From Kribbella flavida DSM 17836 (GTDB lineage: Bacteria; Actinomycetota; Actinomycetes; Propionibacteriales; Kribbellaceae): 64,000 nucleotides of DNA. Shown here piece after piece: positions 16,474-24,663 of the stretch (position 1 is the first letter of the stretch; the number at the start of each line of letters is the position of its first letter). The notes below the pieces were generated by a model. It was given only the letters and a program-made list of their open reading frames with translations. It was not told where the DNA came from and searched no databases. A program made the position numbers and the translations under genes. The stretch lies in assembly GCF_000024345.1 (NCBI RefSeq), contig NC_013729.1, positions 4,340,001 to 4,404,000 on the forward strand, given 5' to 3'.

Positions 16474-17079
16474 TCAACTCACCGATTCACCGCCGCGACG
16501 AGCGCGGTAGGCGGCGGTCTTGGCACGGGCCGTACAGGGAGCGCTGCAGAACCGGCGGGAACCGTTGCGGGTCAGGTCGACATACACGGCGTCGCACCGG
16601 CTCGCCTCGCACCGGCCGAATCTGCCGGCACCGTAGCCGTCGACGATCAGAGCCAGCGCGGCGGCGAACTCGCCGCCCAGCGCATCGACCGGGTCGCGCT
16701 CCGAGCCGTGAAAGTGCAGGTGGAACGGCTGGCCTACATCCTCGACCAGATAAGGCTGCGCGCCGTACCGGCGGATCATGGCGTTGATGGCCGCGGCCGT
16801 GTCCGCCGGGGACGCGGCCACCAGTGCCGCTCGCAGTTGCGCGGCCAGCTCCCCCAGGCGATCTCCCGCGTCAGCAGCGGCCTGAAGAGCCTCTCGCTGA
16901 CTCGCACTGACGTTGGCGGCGAAGGCCTCGGTCAACTCGTCACCCTGGGGCGGCTGAACGGGGGCGCCACCCCGGCTCTGCGCCGTAGCCAGGTTGACCA
17001 ACTCGGCGATCAGCGGCGCTTGCCGAATGACGTTACAGGCTATTTCCACTTGACCAGTAACTCCTCGGTGAGATGTCAT
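16474..17079 (-). CDS. CGNR zinc-finger (ABATE domain) transcriptional regulator
   Basis: 201 residues from the ATG at 17079; a GTG at 17049 with an AGGAG site 11 bases upstream is an alternative (191 residues). The C-terminal CGNR-type zinc finger is clear: CEASRCDAVYVDLTRNGSRRFC followed by SAPCTARAKTAAYRARR here, with four cysteines and the DxxRNxSRRFC core. The N-terminal part fits the ABATE stress-sensing domain (LIAELVNLATAQ). The gene is divergent from an MFS transporter with only 34-64 bp between, so it most likely regulates that transporter and itself. Confidence 0.85.
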   Translation of the reverse strand: MTSHRGVTGQVEIACNVIRQAPLIAELVNLATAQSRGGAPVQPPQGDELTEAFAANVSASQREALQAAADAGDRLGELAAQLRAALVAASPADTAAAINAMIRRYGAQPYLVEDVGQPFHLHFHGSERDPVDALGGEFAAALALIVDGYGAGRFGRCEASRCDAVYVDLTRNGSRRFCSAPCTARAKTAAYRARRGGESVS

Positions 17080-17113
17080 AGGCGAAAGTCGTATAGATAG
17101 TAACGGAGTCGCC

Positions 17114-18349
17114 GTGATTGTCGCGTATGGTCGCCTGCTCACCCACCCAGGCGTCACCTACTTGCTGGCGGTGAACCTGGTCGTCAGGTTGTGCACCCCG
17201 GTCCTCAGCCTCGCGTTGCTGTTGGCGGTCGTCGATCAGCACGATTCGTACGCCGCCGCTGGGCTCGCGCTGACCTGTCACGCGCTGGGCGTCGCCGCGT
17301 GCGCACCGATCGGCGGCCGACTGGCCGATCGCTTCGGCGCGCGCCTCATCCTCAGCAGCTACCTCGTCGCCCACGCTCTGGCCTATTCGCTGATCTTGCT
17401 CAGCTTCCAGTCACAGGCCTCAGCGACCATCGCTGCCGCGGCTCTGCTCGGAGCCAGCACGCCGCCGGTCAGCGCGGTAGCCCGCAGCGCCTGGCCACGC
17501 CTGGTTCCGAGCGACCTGCTGCCCACCGCCTATGCGATGGACAACGCGATCAACGAGGTGATGTTCATCGCGGGCCCTCTGCTCGTACCGCTGCTGATGC
17601 TGGCGATTCCGGCCCACGCAGTGGTAATCGTCGCGGGTGCCGCACTGCTGCTCGGCACCGTCCTGCTGCTCCTGTCCGCAACGGTACGACGCTCCGGCGT
17701 CGAACCGTCCGCCGCTCCGCAGAACATGTCCCGATGGCGCCGTCTGGTCGGCCCCCTGACGCACCGGCCGACACTCACCATGCTCGTCATCGCCGCCTTC
17801 GGCACCGCGTCCTTCGGCTGCCTCCGGATCGCGACCGCAGCCGAGGCCACCGAGGCCGGCTCAGCGGCCTCGGCCGGGGTCCTGATGGGACTGCTCGCGG
17901 CCGGCGCCTTGGCCGGCACGATCGGCTACGGCGCCCAGGTCCGGCGGCTGAACGGCAAGCGCCTGCTCGTCGTGCTGTCGGTCGCCGAAACCATCATCCT
18001 GCTCGGCGGCACGATCGCGCCCGGATTCGCGACGATCGCCGTACTGATGGTCGTCGCCGGGCTCGTCACCGGACCGCGGGACGCGCTGCAGCCCGTGCTG
18101 CTCACCGATGACACACCCGCCCGGTACCACACCGAGGTCTTCGCCTGGCTCAGCACCTTCATGTGGACCGGCTACGGCCTGGGCTCCGCCATCGCCGGCC
18201 GTCTCACCGGCTCCGACGACAACGGAACCCCAGCCTTCGTGGCAGCCGCCACCGCAGCCCTCCTCGGCGCGCTCCTCACCGCTCTCGCCTACCGACCCTC
18301 GCCCCTCGCCCTGGTTTCTGCCCGGGGACCGGGCTCGCGGGCGGCATAG
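17114..18349 (+). CDS. MFS transporter
   Basis: 411 residues, GTG start after a GGAG site. Twelve hydrophobic segments are expected; the loop 2-3 motif GGRLADRFGARL (residues ~75-86) is the MFS signature. The weakly conserved remainder does not show a substrate. It shares a very short divergent control region with the CGNR regulator, an arrangement typical of a drug or metabolite exporter under local control. Confidence 0.85.
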   Translation: MIVAYGRLLTHPGVTYLLAVNLVVRLCTPVLSLALLLAVVDQHDSYAAAGLALTCHALGVAACAPIGGRLADRFGARLILSSYLVAHALAYSLILLSFQSQASATIAAAALLGASTPPVSAVARSAWPRLVPSDLLPTAYAMDNAINEVMFIAGPLLVPLLMLAIPAHAVVIVAGAALLLGTVLLLLSATVRRSGVEPSAAPQNMSRWRRLVGPLTHRPTLTMLVIAAFGTASFGCLRIATAAEATEAGSAASAGVLMGLLAAGALAGTIGYGAQVRRLNGKRLLVVLSVAETIILLGGTIAPGFATIAVLMVVAGLVTGPRDALQPVLLTDDTPARYHTEVFAWLSTFMWTGYGLGSAIAGRLTGSDDNGTPAFVAAATAALLGALLTALAYRPSPLALVSARGPGSRAA

Positions 18350-18358
18350 CCTTGCCAG

Positions 18359-18385
18359 GTGCCCGGCGCTCACCACGCCGGGCAC
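18359..18385. terminator. Bidirectional hairpin terminator
   Basis: A perfect 10-bp stem, GTGCCCGGCG at 18359-18368 and its complement at 18376-18385, with a 7-base loop. It lies between the convergent MFS gene and the gene ending at 18404. Confidence 0.75.
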
Positions 18386-18403
18386 GGCCTGAGCCGTACG
18401 GCG

Positions 18404-18829
18404 TCAGCGGCGGGTCATGGTGGACTCGTAGCCACCGCCGCCGGGGTAGATCCACTCACCGCTCATCACCTGGTCGTCGGCGCTGAACGTGCCCTCGAAG
18501 TACGCCGGGCTGCCCTTCGGGCCACCCCAAATCGTCAGCTTGTCCCCGCTCAGCTCGTAGGTGTAGTCGAGGGTGTTGCCGGCCGCGTCGTAGAAACGGG
18601 ACACCACATCGGCCCCGGCCGGTTCGCCGAACGGCCGCAGGTGACCGATGACCTCCAGCCCGGTGATCGACTGGCCGTACTGGGTCAGCTCGACGTGCTG
18701 CAGCAGGAAGAACCCGCCCTCCATCCACTCGTACCGCACGACGCCCTCCGCGCCTCCGGTCACGGTCCACTCACCGACCAGCCGGTCCAGCGCCTTCAGG
18801 TCCGCACTCGGCTGCACGATCTCGTTCAT
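18404..18829 (-). CDS. DUF1579-like small cytosolic protein
   Basis: 141 residues with no signal peptide. The opening LDRLVGEWTVTG and alternating beta strands with many aromatic residues (WMEGGFFLLQHVE, GDKLTIWGG, MSGEWIYPGGGGYE) match the lipocalin-like DUF1579/THAP4-type barrels found across actinomycetes, whose ligand is usually unknown. The ATG at 18829 is preceded by GGAG. It stands alone between a convergent MFS gene and a downstream-facing gene for a secreted protein. Confidence 0.65.
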   Translation of the reverse strand: MNEIVQPSADLKALDRLVGEWTVTGGAEGVVRYEWMEGGFFLLQHVELTQYGQSITGLEVIGHLRPFGEPAGADVVSRFYDAAGNTLDYTYELSGDKLTIWGGPKGSPAYFEGTFSADDQVMSGEWIYPGGGGYESTMTRR

Positions 18830-18969
18830 GGTGGTCTCCTCGATCTCCGGTGGGCCCCGTCGGCCGCACTCACCGACACCTCGGAGCCGGGCAGGATGAC
18901 TTCAACATGCATCGGATGTGATCCAAGTCATAGTTGCGGTTCGGCGTCCGGCGCACCGCGCTCAGCCGG

Positions 18970-20193
18970 TCAGAGGGTGAACGGATTGGCGCCGGTCGCG
19001 GCCAGCAGGTACCACGCGGTCGCCCCGGTGTGGAGAGCGGCGTAGTACAGGTCGCCGAACCCGGTGTCGAGGCCGTCGCTGGACGCCGACACGATGCCCT
19101 TGCCGTCGGCGTTGGGAGCGCGGCGCTGGGCGTCGCGGAGGCCGGCCAGGTAGGCGTTGATCCGGGCTTGATCCCCCGGGGCCTGGCGCAGGTCCAGGGC
19201 GGCGACGAGCTGAGCGGTGCCCTCGAACCACACCTTGCTGGTGTCGGTCGTACTGAAACTGATGCCGGTGAATCCGCCGTCGTTCGCGGTGAGGTTGGCG
19301 ATGGTCCAGTCGACGGCCTGGCCGTAGCGAGCGTCCTTGGTGGCCAGATAGGCCCAGGTCTGCACGTCGGCCGGGATCGGGTCGCGGTTGATCGTGACGC
19401 CGTCGGGGGTGGTGCCGGTCCAGATCATCCGGGCGGTGCCGTCCCACATCGCCCGAACGAACGCGAAGGCCTGCGCGGAACGGGCCGACCAGACGCGCTG
19501 ACCGGTCTGGCGGTGCAGCATCGCGAAGAAGGCCCCGATGTCGATGTTGTGCTCACTGGCCTTGAAGGTCAGTGGCTGGTCGTCAGCGCTCCGGCCGCCG
19601 GTGTAGCCGGGGATGCCGGCCGCCGACCAGGTCCTGGACTGGATCCAGTCGGCGGCGGTCAGCGCACCCGTCAGGTACTTGCGCTGCCCGGTCCGCTGGT
19701 ACAGGTGACACAGCGCCATCCCGACCCAGGCCTGGTTCCCGCTGTACGCCGCGGGCGAGCCGATGTACGGCGTACCGTCCGCGGTGACGAGCGGATTGGG
19801 CTGGTACGACGCCCGCGTGCGCCCGTCACCGATCGGGTCGTTCGCCTGAACGTAGAGCAGCACGTCGCCGAGCATCGTCGCGCGGGCCAGCTGAGCCGCC
19901 GAACCCTCCTGGAGCAACGCGATGACGGTCAGGGCGTCGTCGTACAGGAAGGACGAGACGAAGTTGATCCCGGCGAAGTAGCCGCCGGTGTAGCTCTGCG
20001 GGACCCGCAGGGTCGCGCCGGCGCCGTACTGGTCGATCTTCTCGGCCAGGAACTCGAAGGCGGCGGCCGTCGAGGCGGCGGCGTTGCGGCGGCGGCCGGG
20101 GGTGGCGGTCGCGGAGGTGGCGGCCGTGGGGGCGGCGATGACCGTGCCGAGGGTTACAAGACTGCCGAGCACGGTGCGGCGGGACGGGCTCAT
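18970..20193 (-). CDS. Tat-exported (alpha/alpha)6-barrel protein, putative glycosidase
   Basis: 407 residues. The N-terminus has a twin-arginine signal (SRRTVLGSLVTLG, cleavage near ATA/ATP). The mature protein is a series of helical hairpins with aromatic and acidic residues (YLTGALTAADWIQSRTW, FKASEHNIDIGAFFAML, AVDWTIANLTANDGGF, KVWFEGTAQLVAAL), the look of a six-hairpin glycosidase toroid. I cannot assign a GH family. The EHNIDIGAFF stretch is conserved in this type of protein and may contribute catalytic acid residues. It is 10 bp downstream of an RpiR-type regulator on the same strand, so sugar-responsive control is likely. Confidence 0.75.
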   Translation of the reverse strand: MSPSRRTVLGSLVTLGTVIAAPTAATSATATPGRRRNAAASTAAAFEFLAEKIDQYGAGATLRVPQSYTGGYFAGINFVSSFLYDDALTVIALLQEGSAAQLARATMLGDVLLYVQANDPIGDGRTRASYQPNPLVTADGTPYIGSPAAYSGNQAWVGMALCHLYQRTGQRKYLTGALTAADWIQSRTWSAAGIPGYTGGRSADDQPLTFKASEHNIDIGAFFAMLHRQTGQRVWSARSAQAFAFVRAMWDGTARMIWTGTTPDGVTINRDPIPADVQTWAYLATKDARYGQAVDWTIANLTANDGGFTGISFSTTDTSKVWFEGTAQLVAALDLRQAPGDQARINAYLAGLRDAQRRAPNADGKGIVSASSDGLDTGFGDLYYAALHTGATAWYLLAATGANPFTL

Positions 20194-20203
20194 GGGGACT
20201 CCT

Positions 20204-21133
20204 TCAGCTGGGCGGGGTGCGGCGTCGCCGGGGTCTCGGCGCCCGGTACGGGTCGATCGCCGCGGCGGTGGTTTCCAGGGCCGCCAGGGTGCGGGCGTGG
20301 TTGAGCTGGGCGACCCGGGTGTAGAGCACGTCGAGAACGAGAAACTGCGAATGCCGGTCGGCCAGGGCGTCGGCCTGCGACGACCCGGCGCCTCCGGGTG
20401 GGACGGTCGTCAGGGCGCTGCCATTCTGCGCGGTGGCGAGCACGAGGCCGGCCTCGCCGGCCAAGGCCGAGGTGGCGTCGTTGGTGATCGCGATCGTGCG
20501 GGCGCCCCGCGCCGCGGCAGCGCGCAGTACGGCGATGGTCTCGGCGATCTGGCCGGAGTGCGAGATGCCGATCACCACGTCGCGCCGGTCGGCCAGAGCG
20601 ACCGAGACGAGTGCGCTGTGCAGCTCCGGCCACACCCAGCAAGCGAACCCGATGCGGTGCAGCCGGATCCGGAGCTCGTCCGCGGTGATGCCGCTGGTGC
20701 CGACGCCGAACAGGTGGATCGCCCGGGCGTCACTGATCGCCCGCGCGGCCTCGTCGACCGCGCCCAGATCGAGCTGATCGGCGGTGTCGAGCAACGCCTG
20801 GGTGTTGGCGCCAACAATCACCTTGAGGACCTGATCGAGCTCGTCGGCCGGTTCGATCGAGCGGCCGATGTCGGTGCTCCACCGGCTTGGTGCGGCCCGG
20901 CCCACCTCCTCGGCAAGCGCCACCTTCAGCTCGGCGAACCCGGCCAGCCGCAGGGTGCGGCAGAACCGGGTGACGGTGCCGGGCGAGGTCCCGGTGCGCT
21001 CGGCCAACTCGGTGATGGTCAGCCGCGCCGCCTCGCCCGGCTCAGCCAGCAACGCAGCGGCGATCCGGCCGAGGGCGCCGCTCAGTCCCGGCTGCTCGGC
21101 GCGCAACCGCGTGAGGAAGCCGGGATCGTCCAT
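20204..21133 (-). CDS. MurR/RpiR family transcriptional regulator (HTH + SIS)
   Basis: 309 residues. The RpiR-type helix-turn-helix occupies residues ~1-80 (LTITELAERTGTSPGTVTRFCRTL), and the SIS sugar-phosphate-binding domain residues ~125-260 (HLFGVGTSG, DVVIGISHSGQIAETI). Such proteins sense phosphosugars. It is first in an operon with the Tat-exported putative glycosidase (10-bp gap). Two similar AT-rich palindromes exactly 40 bp apart lie just upstream (21156 and 21196) and are probable operators. Confidence 0.92.
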   Translation of the reverse strand: MDDPGFLTRLRAEQPGLSGALGRIAAALLAEPGEAARLTITELAERTGTSPGTVTRFCRTLRLAGFAELKVALAEEVGRAAPSRWSTDIGRSIEPADELDQVLKVIVGANTQALLDTADQLDLGAVDEAARAISDARAIHLFGVGTSGITADELRIRLHRIGFACWVWPELHSALVSVALADRRDVVIGISHSGQIAETIAVLRAAAARGARTIAITNDATSALAGEAGLVLATAQNGSALTTVPPGGAGSSQADALADRHSQFLVLDVLYTRVAQLNHARTLAALETTAAAIDPYRAPRPRRRRTPPS

Positions 21134-21155
21134 GGCGGTCTCCTGCTCGATCGAA

Positions 21156-21210
21156 TGAAAGAAATTTCCACCACCGCCAGACCGGAGTCAAGAGATCGAA
21201 AAGTTTTCCA
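21156..21210. promoter_or_regulatory. Paired RpiR-type operator candidates
   Basis: TGAAAGAAATTTCCA at 21156-21170 and TCGAAAAGTTTTCCA at 21196-21210. Both have the shape GAAA-N2/4-TTTC, are 40 bp apart and are unusually AT-rich for this DNA. They lie 23 bp upstream of the RpiR gene start. Confidence 0.55.
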
Positions 21211-21258
21211 TCGAGCGCGCCGGTTCTCGATCCGGCGGTCGCGAACCACCGGCGGCTG

Positions 21259-22290
21259 TTACCAGCCGAGTCCGTCCAGATGGTTGTGGCCGGAAAGCAA
21301 GCCAGCGATGCGGCCCTGCGCCACTTCGCGAATGTCAGGCTGGGGGTGGTGTGCGTACAGCGCGAGCTCCACGTACATGTCGTAGAAGTTCAACCGCTCG
21401 CGCAGCTGCTCGCGCTCGAACAGCTCCGGATACGCGCCGTGCAGCCATCCGGGGACCTTCGTGAGTGTGGTCTCGTCGAGCCCTTGTTCGTCGGGTGTAG
21501 GTGGGTACTCTCGCGCCCGCGCGCACCAGCGCAGGATGGTGTCGAGCTCGACATCCGCCGGCTGCGCCAACGCCTCAGCGAAGTCGATGAGACCGGTGAC
21601 GCGTCCTTGGTCGACGATGACGTTGGATCCATGGAGGTCACCATGGACGAGCGCGGGTTCGACGGCGGCGAACAACGGCAGCCGCTCCTGGATCCAATCG
21701 GTGACGTCCGCGAGCAGGCGCGAGTCATGACCGGGCAGTCGCCGGGCAGCCTCGACCTGCTGAAGCGTCGCGCTCACTACGGGTGGGTGGAACGCCGGCC
21801 ACGGCTTGCCGGCGAGCGCGTCGGCCAGCCAGGGCGGCAGCAGGTCGGCCGGGACAGCAACGTGGTGCAGTGCGCGCAACGCAGCACCGAGGCTTTCGAT
21901 CATCGCTTGGCGCGTGCGCGAGTCCGCCGCCGGCCACGCGTCGTACAGGGTTCGGCCGGGCAGGCGTTCGGAGATGTACCACGGCCCGTCCGGGCCGTCG
22001 CCGTGGGCGAGGTGCCGGGCGTGTGGGACCTCGCTGCCGGCGAGCAGGGTGACGACCGCAGCCTCGTGCCGGTACGCGTCGCGGAACTGTCCGTTGTTCA
22101 GTCGTACGACGTACTCGTCGCCGACCCACACGCGGCTGACCCAGCCGGCCTTCGGCAGAAAGCGCCCGGTTGCCGGCAAACCGGCGGCCGCCAGCGTCCT
22201 CCGCAGTGCCGGATCGGTGACCCGGGCGGGAGTCTCCACGGCGGGCCGAGGCTGCCTGAACCCGCCATCCCTCCAGTCGCCGTCGGTCAT
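21259..22290 (-). CDS. Aminoglycoside phosphotransferase (APH) fold kinase
   Basis: 343 residues from the ATG at 22290 (MTDGDWRDGG). The kinase-like fold is marked by the catalytic HGDLHGSNVIV (Brenner motif) and the metal-binding GLIDFAEA. The N-lobe has AGWVSRVWVG and YVVRLNNG, with Arg in place of the usual ATP-binding Lys. APH-fold proteins phosphorylate small molecules; the actual substrate need not be an antibiotic. The gene is divergent from the CrtA-like gene at 22457. Confidence 0.85.
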   Translation of the reverse strand: MTDGDWRDGGFRQPRPAVETPARVTDPALRRTLAAAGLPATGRFLPKAGWVSRVWVGDEYVVRLNNGQFRDAYRHEAAVVTLLAGSEVPHARHLAHGDGPDGPWYISERLPGRTLYDAWPAADSRTRQAMIESLGAALRALHHVAVPADLLPPWLADALAGKPWPAFHPPVVSATLQQVEAARRLPGHDSRLLADVTDWIQERLPLFAAVEPALVHGDLHGSNVIVDQGRVTGLIDFAEALAQPADVELDTILRWCARAREYPPTPDEQGLDETTLTKVPGWLHGAYPELFEREQLRERLNFYDMYVELALYAHHPQPDIREVAQGRIAGLLSGHNHLDGLGW

Positions 22291-22456
22291 GAGCGCGAGC
22301 CTATGCGTCAGGGGCCTGCGGCGACACGGGTTTGCCAGCCGGCGCCAGGTGCTGTTGCGGGCGGCGACAACAAGGATGCCCGCGCGGGCTCTGTCGAACG
22401 ACGTCCTCGCCGGTCTTCCTGAGTCCGGACCTCGCTGCGTGGGACAGTTGCCCACG

Positions 22457-23155
22457 ATGACGATCTTCACGTTCCATCTCGCGGAACTCCGTCCGACGAC
22501 GACGGCGAGGGCGCTGTGGAAGGCGCCGGTGGGGCCTTCCACGCCTGGGTTGCGGTACGCCGAGTGTCTGGCGCTGATGCGCCTCGGCGCGCCGACGGTT
22601 TCGCCGGCGCGGATGCAGCTGCGTCGGATGGCGATGTTCGCCCGGTGGGAGGACGAAGCGGCGGTCGAGAAATTCCTGGCGGACCATCCCCTGGGCCGGC
22701 GACTGGCGACGGGCTGGCACGTGCGCCTGCAGTTCCTGCGCCGCTGGTCGCGGCTTGCGGCGCTGCCCGACCTGCCTGCCAGAGCGGGCGCGTGGGACCC
22801 CGCCGAACCCGTCGTGGCGGTCACGCTGGCCCGGATGCGCCTCCTGGAGGTGCCGAGGTTCCTCAAGTGGGGCAAGCCCGTGGAACGGCTGGTTCGCGAC
22901 CACCCGGGCACCACCCTGGCGCTCGCCGCGATGCGGCCGCCCCGGACGATCTCCACGTTCTCGGTCTGGCGGTCGGTGCGGGAGATGGAAGCGATGGTGC
23001 ACGGCCACAGCACTGTCCCCGACCCCGACCGGCATGCCGCCGCCATGACCGAACGCCGGCGCAGGGACTTCCACCACGAGTTCGCCACCCTGCGCTTCCG
23101 GCCGCTGTCGGAACACGGCTCGTGGCAGGGGCGGAGCGGGATCGTTCCCCGCTAG
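22457..23155 (+). CDS. CrtA-like (spheroidene monooxygenase family) protein
   Basis: 232 residues from the ATG at 22457 (MTIFTFHLAEL). The sequence matches the actinobacterial CrtA-like family by the conserved LRYAECL, MRLGAPTVSPARMQLRRMAMFA, GWHVRLQFLRRW and MRPPRTISTFSVWRS segments. In phototrophs CrtA is a haem-dependent ketolase of carotenoids. No carotenoid gene is nearby, so function in this organism is not established; the fold is a ferredoxin-like dimeric alpha/beta barrel. An upstream in-frame extension exists but is antisense to the APH gene and not credible. Confidence 0.6.
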   Translation: MTIFTFHLAELRPTTTARALWKAPVGPSTPGLRYAECLALMRLGAPTVSPARMQLRRMAMFARWEDEAAVEKFLADHPLGRRLATGWHVRLQFLRRWSRLAALPDLPARAGAWDPAEPVVAVTLARMRLLEVPRFLKWGKPVERLVRDHPGTTLALAAMRPPRTISTFSVWRSVREMEAMVHGHSTVPDPDRHAAAMTERRRRDFHHEFATLRFRPLSEHGSWQGRSGIVPR

Positions 23156-23183
23156 CGGGGTTGCTGCTCGTCGCCTCCAGGCC

Positions 23184-23245
23184 GGGCCCGGACGTTCCGG
23201 GCACCGGGCGCGGACGTTCCGGGCTGGCCGCGGACGTTCTGGGCC
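23184..23245. repeat. Three short direct repeats with GCGGACGTTCCGGGC-type core
   Basis: The core GGACGTTCC/T occurs at 23190, 23212 and 23232 with GC-rich flanks, giving 22- and 20-bp spacing. The first two copies share CCGGACGTTCCGGGC or the near-identical CGCGGACGTTCCGGGC. They lie 35-80 bp after the CrtA-like stop. No hairpin longer than the repeat unit is evident; function unknown. Confidence 0.7.
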
Positions 23246-23429
23246 GGGTGCGGTGGGCGGCCCTGAGCTGTCGGCACCACCGAAAGACCGCTCGCGGCGT
23301 ACTGCGTGGCACGGTCGGTGCCGCCGGCAACGGTCGTGCAGGAGCCCGGTCACCGGTTCGCCGTCCGGAAGGTGCTGGTCCCCGGCGGGCTCGACCGACC
23401 AGCTGGTGCTGGGATGACACGATGTGGGC

Positions 23430-24161
23430 ATGCAGGTGTTCTCGGGGCCCGTAGGTGACGCGGCGATGGAGCTGGCTGTGGGCAACGCCCTGGTTCGGCG
23501 GGCCTCCCGTGGTGAAGTGACCGACGCGATCCGGATCTATCGGCCCGCCGAGGCTGTGCTCGTCTTCGGACGACGCGACGCCCGCCATTCCGGATTCCCG
23601 GCCGCAGTACAGGCCGGCCGTGACGCCGGCTTCCAGCCCCTCATCCGGGCCGTCGGCGGACGACCGGTCGCCTACACCTCCGAGGCGATAGTGATCGACC
23701 ACGTGCGGCACGACCTGCGGGCGACCGAGGATCACCAGCGGCGATTCGCCAGCTTCGGGATCCAGTACGCCGACGCGCTGCGAGCTCTCGGCGTCGACGC
23801 GCGGGTGGGTGAGGTTCCAGGAGAGTACTGTCCGGGCGCGCAGAGCATCAACGCTCGCGGTGCCGTCAAGCTCGTCGGCACCGCCCAACGAGTCGTCCAG
23901 CACGGCTGGCTGTTCAGCACGCTGACCGTCACCGGCGACGACGACCGGATCCGCACACTCCTGACCCAGGTCTACGCCCACCTCGAGCTACCACTCGACC
24001 CCGCCACCGTAGGCTCCCTGACCACCGAACGCCCGGACCTCACGGCAGCCACCGTCGAGCAGCACTTCCACGCTGTTTTCGCCCCCGACATCGCACCCTC
24101 TGCCCTGGACCAGCCCACCCTCGACCTCGCCGCCAGCTACGCACCCGATCACCGCATCTGA
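23430..24161 (+). CDS. Lipoate-protein ligase A family protein
   Basis: 243 residues (ATG at 23430; a GTG two codons earlier is possible). It has the LplA/BPL fold: RIYRPAEAVLVFGRRDA near the N-terminus, the loop RAVGGRPVAYTSEAIVID where LplA has its RRxxGGGAV motif, and AVKLVGTAQRV carrying the acyl-adenylate Lys. This ligase group attaches lipoyl or octanoyl groups to E2/H proteins, or is a divergent relative with another acyl substrate. The altered GGGxV loop makes the canonical activity uncertain. Its end overlaps the open tail of the broken Fur-type gene on the other strand. Confidence 0.8.
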   Translation: MQVFSGPVGDAAMELAVGNALVRRASRGEVTDAIRIYRPAEAVLVFGRRDARHSGFPAAVQAGRDAGFQPLIRAVGGRPVAYTSEAIVIDHVRHDLRATEDHQRRFASFGIQYADALRALGVDARVGEVPGEYCPGAQSINARGAVKLVGTAQRVVQHGWLFSTLTVTGDDDRIRTLLTQVYAHLELPLDPATVGSLTTERPDLTAATVEQHFHAVFAPDIAPSALDQPTLDLAASYAPDHRI

Positions 24162-24574
24162 CGAGCCGACGTCCACCACCATGGCAGTCGAAGAGCTGTC
24201 GAACACTGCACCAGGGATGCGTACATCTGGCCCTGGGTCGGCGCTGTGGTCGACGCCAAAGCCGCTAACCATGAGCAGGACGCGAACCTGTCGAACGCAG
24301 AGTGGCCCGGCACGGACTGCTCTCCTCTCGTCCCGGCCTCATCCCGAATGACGTCCACGCGGTCCGAGCGCTCCAGATGCCGCAGCGCGCGGTACACCGT
24401 CGTCAGGCCGATGGGTGTCCCAGTCGACTGCAGCAACGCGTGCAGCTCACCGACCGAGACGAAGTCCCGGCAGTTGGAGAGGGTGTCGAGCATGGCCGCT
24501 CGCTGGCGCGTCCGGCGCAGGCCCACATCGGCAGCCGACAGGTCTTCCTCGTCAGTGGTGTCGGCGTCACGCAC
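24149..24574 (-). pseudogene. Truncated Fur/Zur-family repressor (DNA-binding half only)
   Basis: A GTG at 24574 with a strong GGAGGG site begins a 141-codon frame. Residues ~18-80 are a good Fur-type winged helix (RRTRQRAAMLDTL, VSVGELHALLQ, IGLTTVYRALRHLERSDRVD). After DEAGTRGEQ (about 24320) Fur homology stops: the HHHxxC metal-binding and dimerisation domain is absent from this frame and I did not find it in the other frames. It closes the azt gene row, where a zur gene is expected. It is probably a pseudogene, unless a DNA-binding-only protein is made. Confidence 0.7.
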
Positions 24575-24663
24575 GAACCCTCCGCGCTCCAGCCAGGTCG
24601 AGCTAAGCGAATTGATTACCTCTTCATAGCAATCCGCTCGGCGTAGCAACCTGCGAACGAGAG

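Noticed and set aside
18970..20193. Assignment of the Tat-exported protein to a specific GH family
   Set aside because: The helical-hairpin pattern is clear but I could not match family-specific catalytic residues.
23184..23245. Possible CRISPR array
   Set aside because: Repeat cores are only ~9-16 bp, spacers ~6-12 bp, three copies, and no cas genes.
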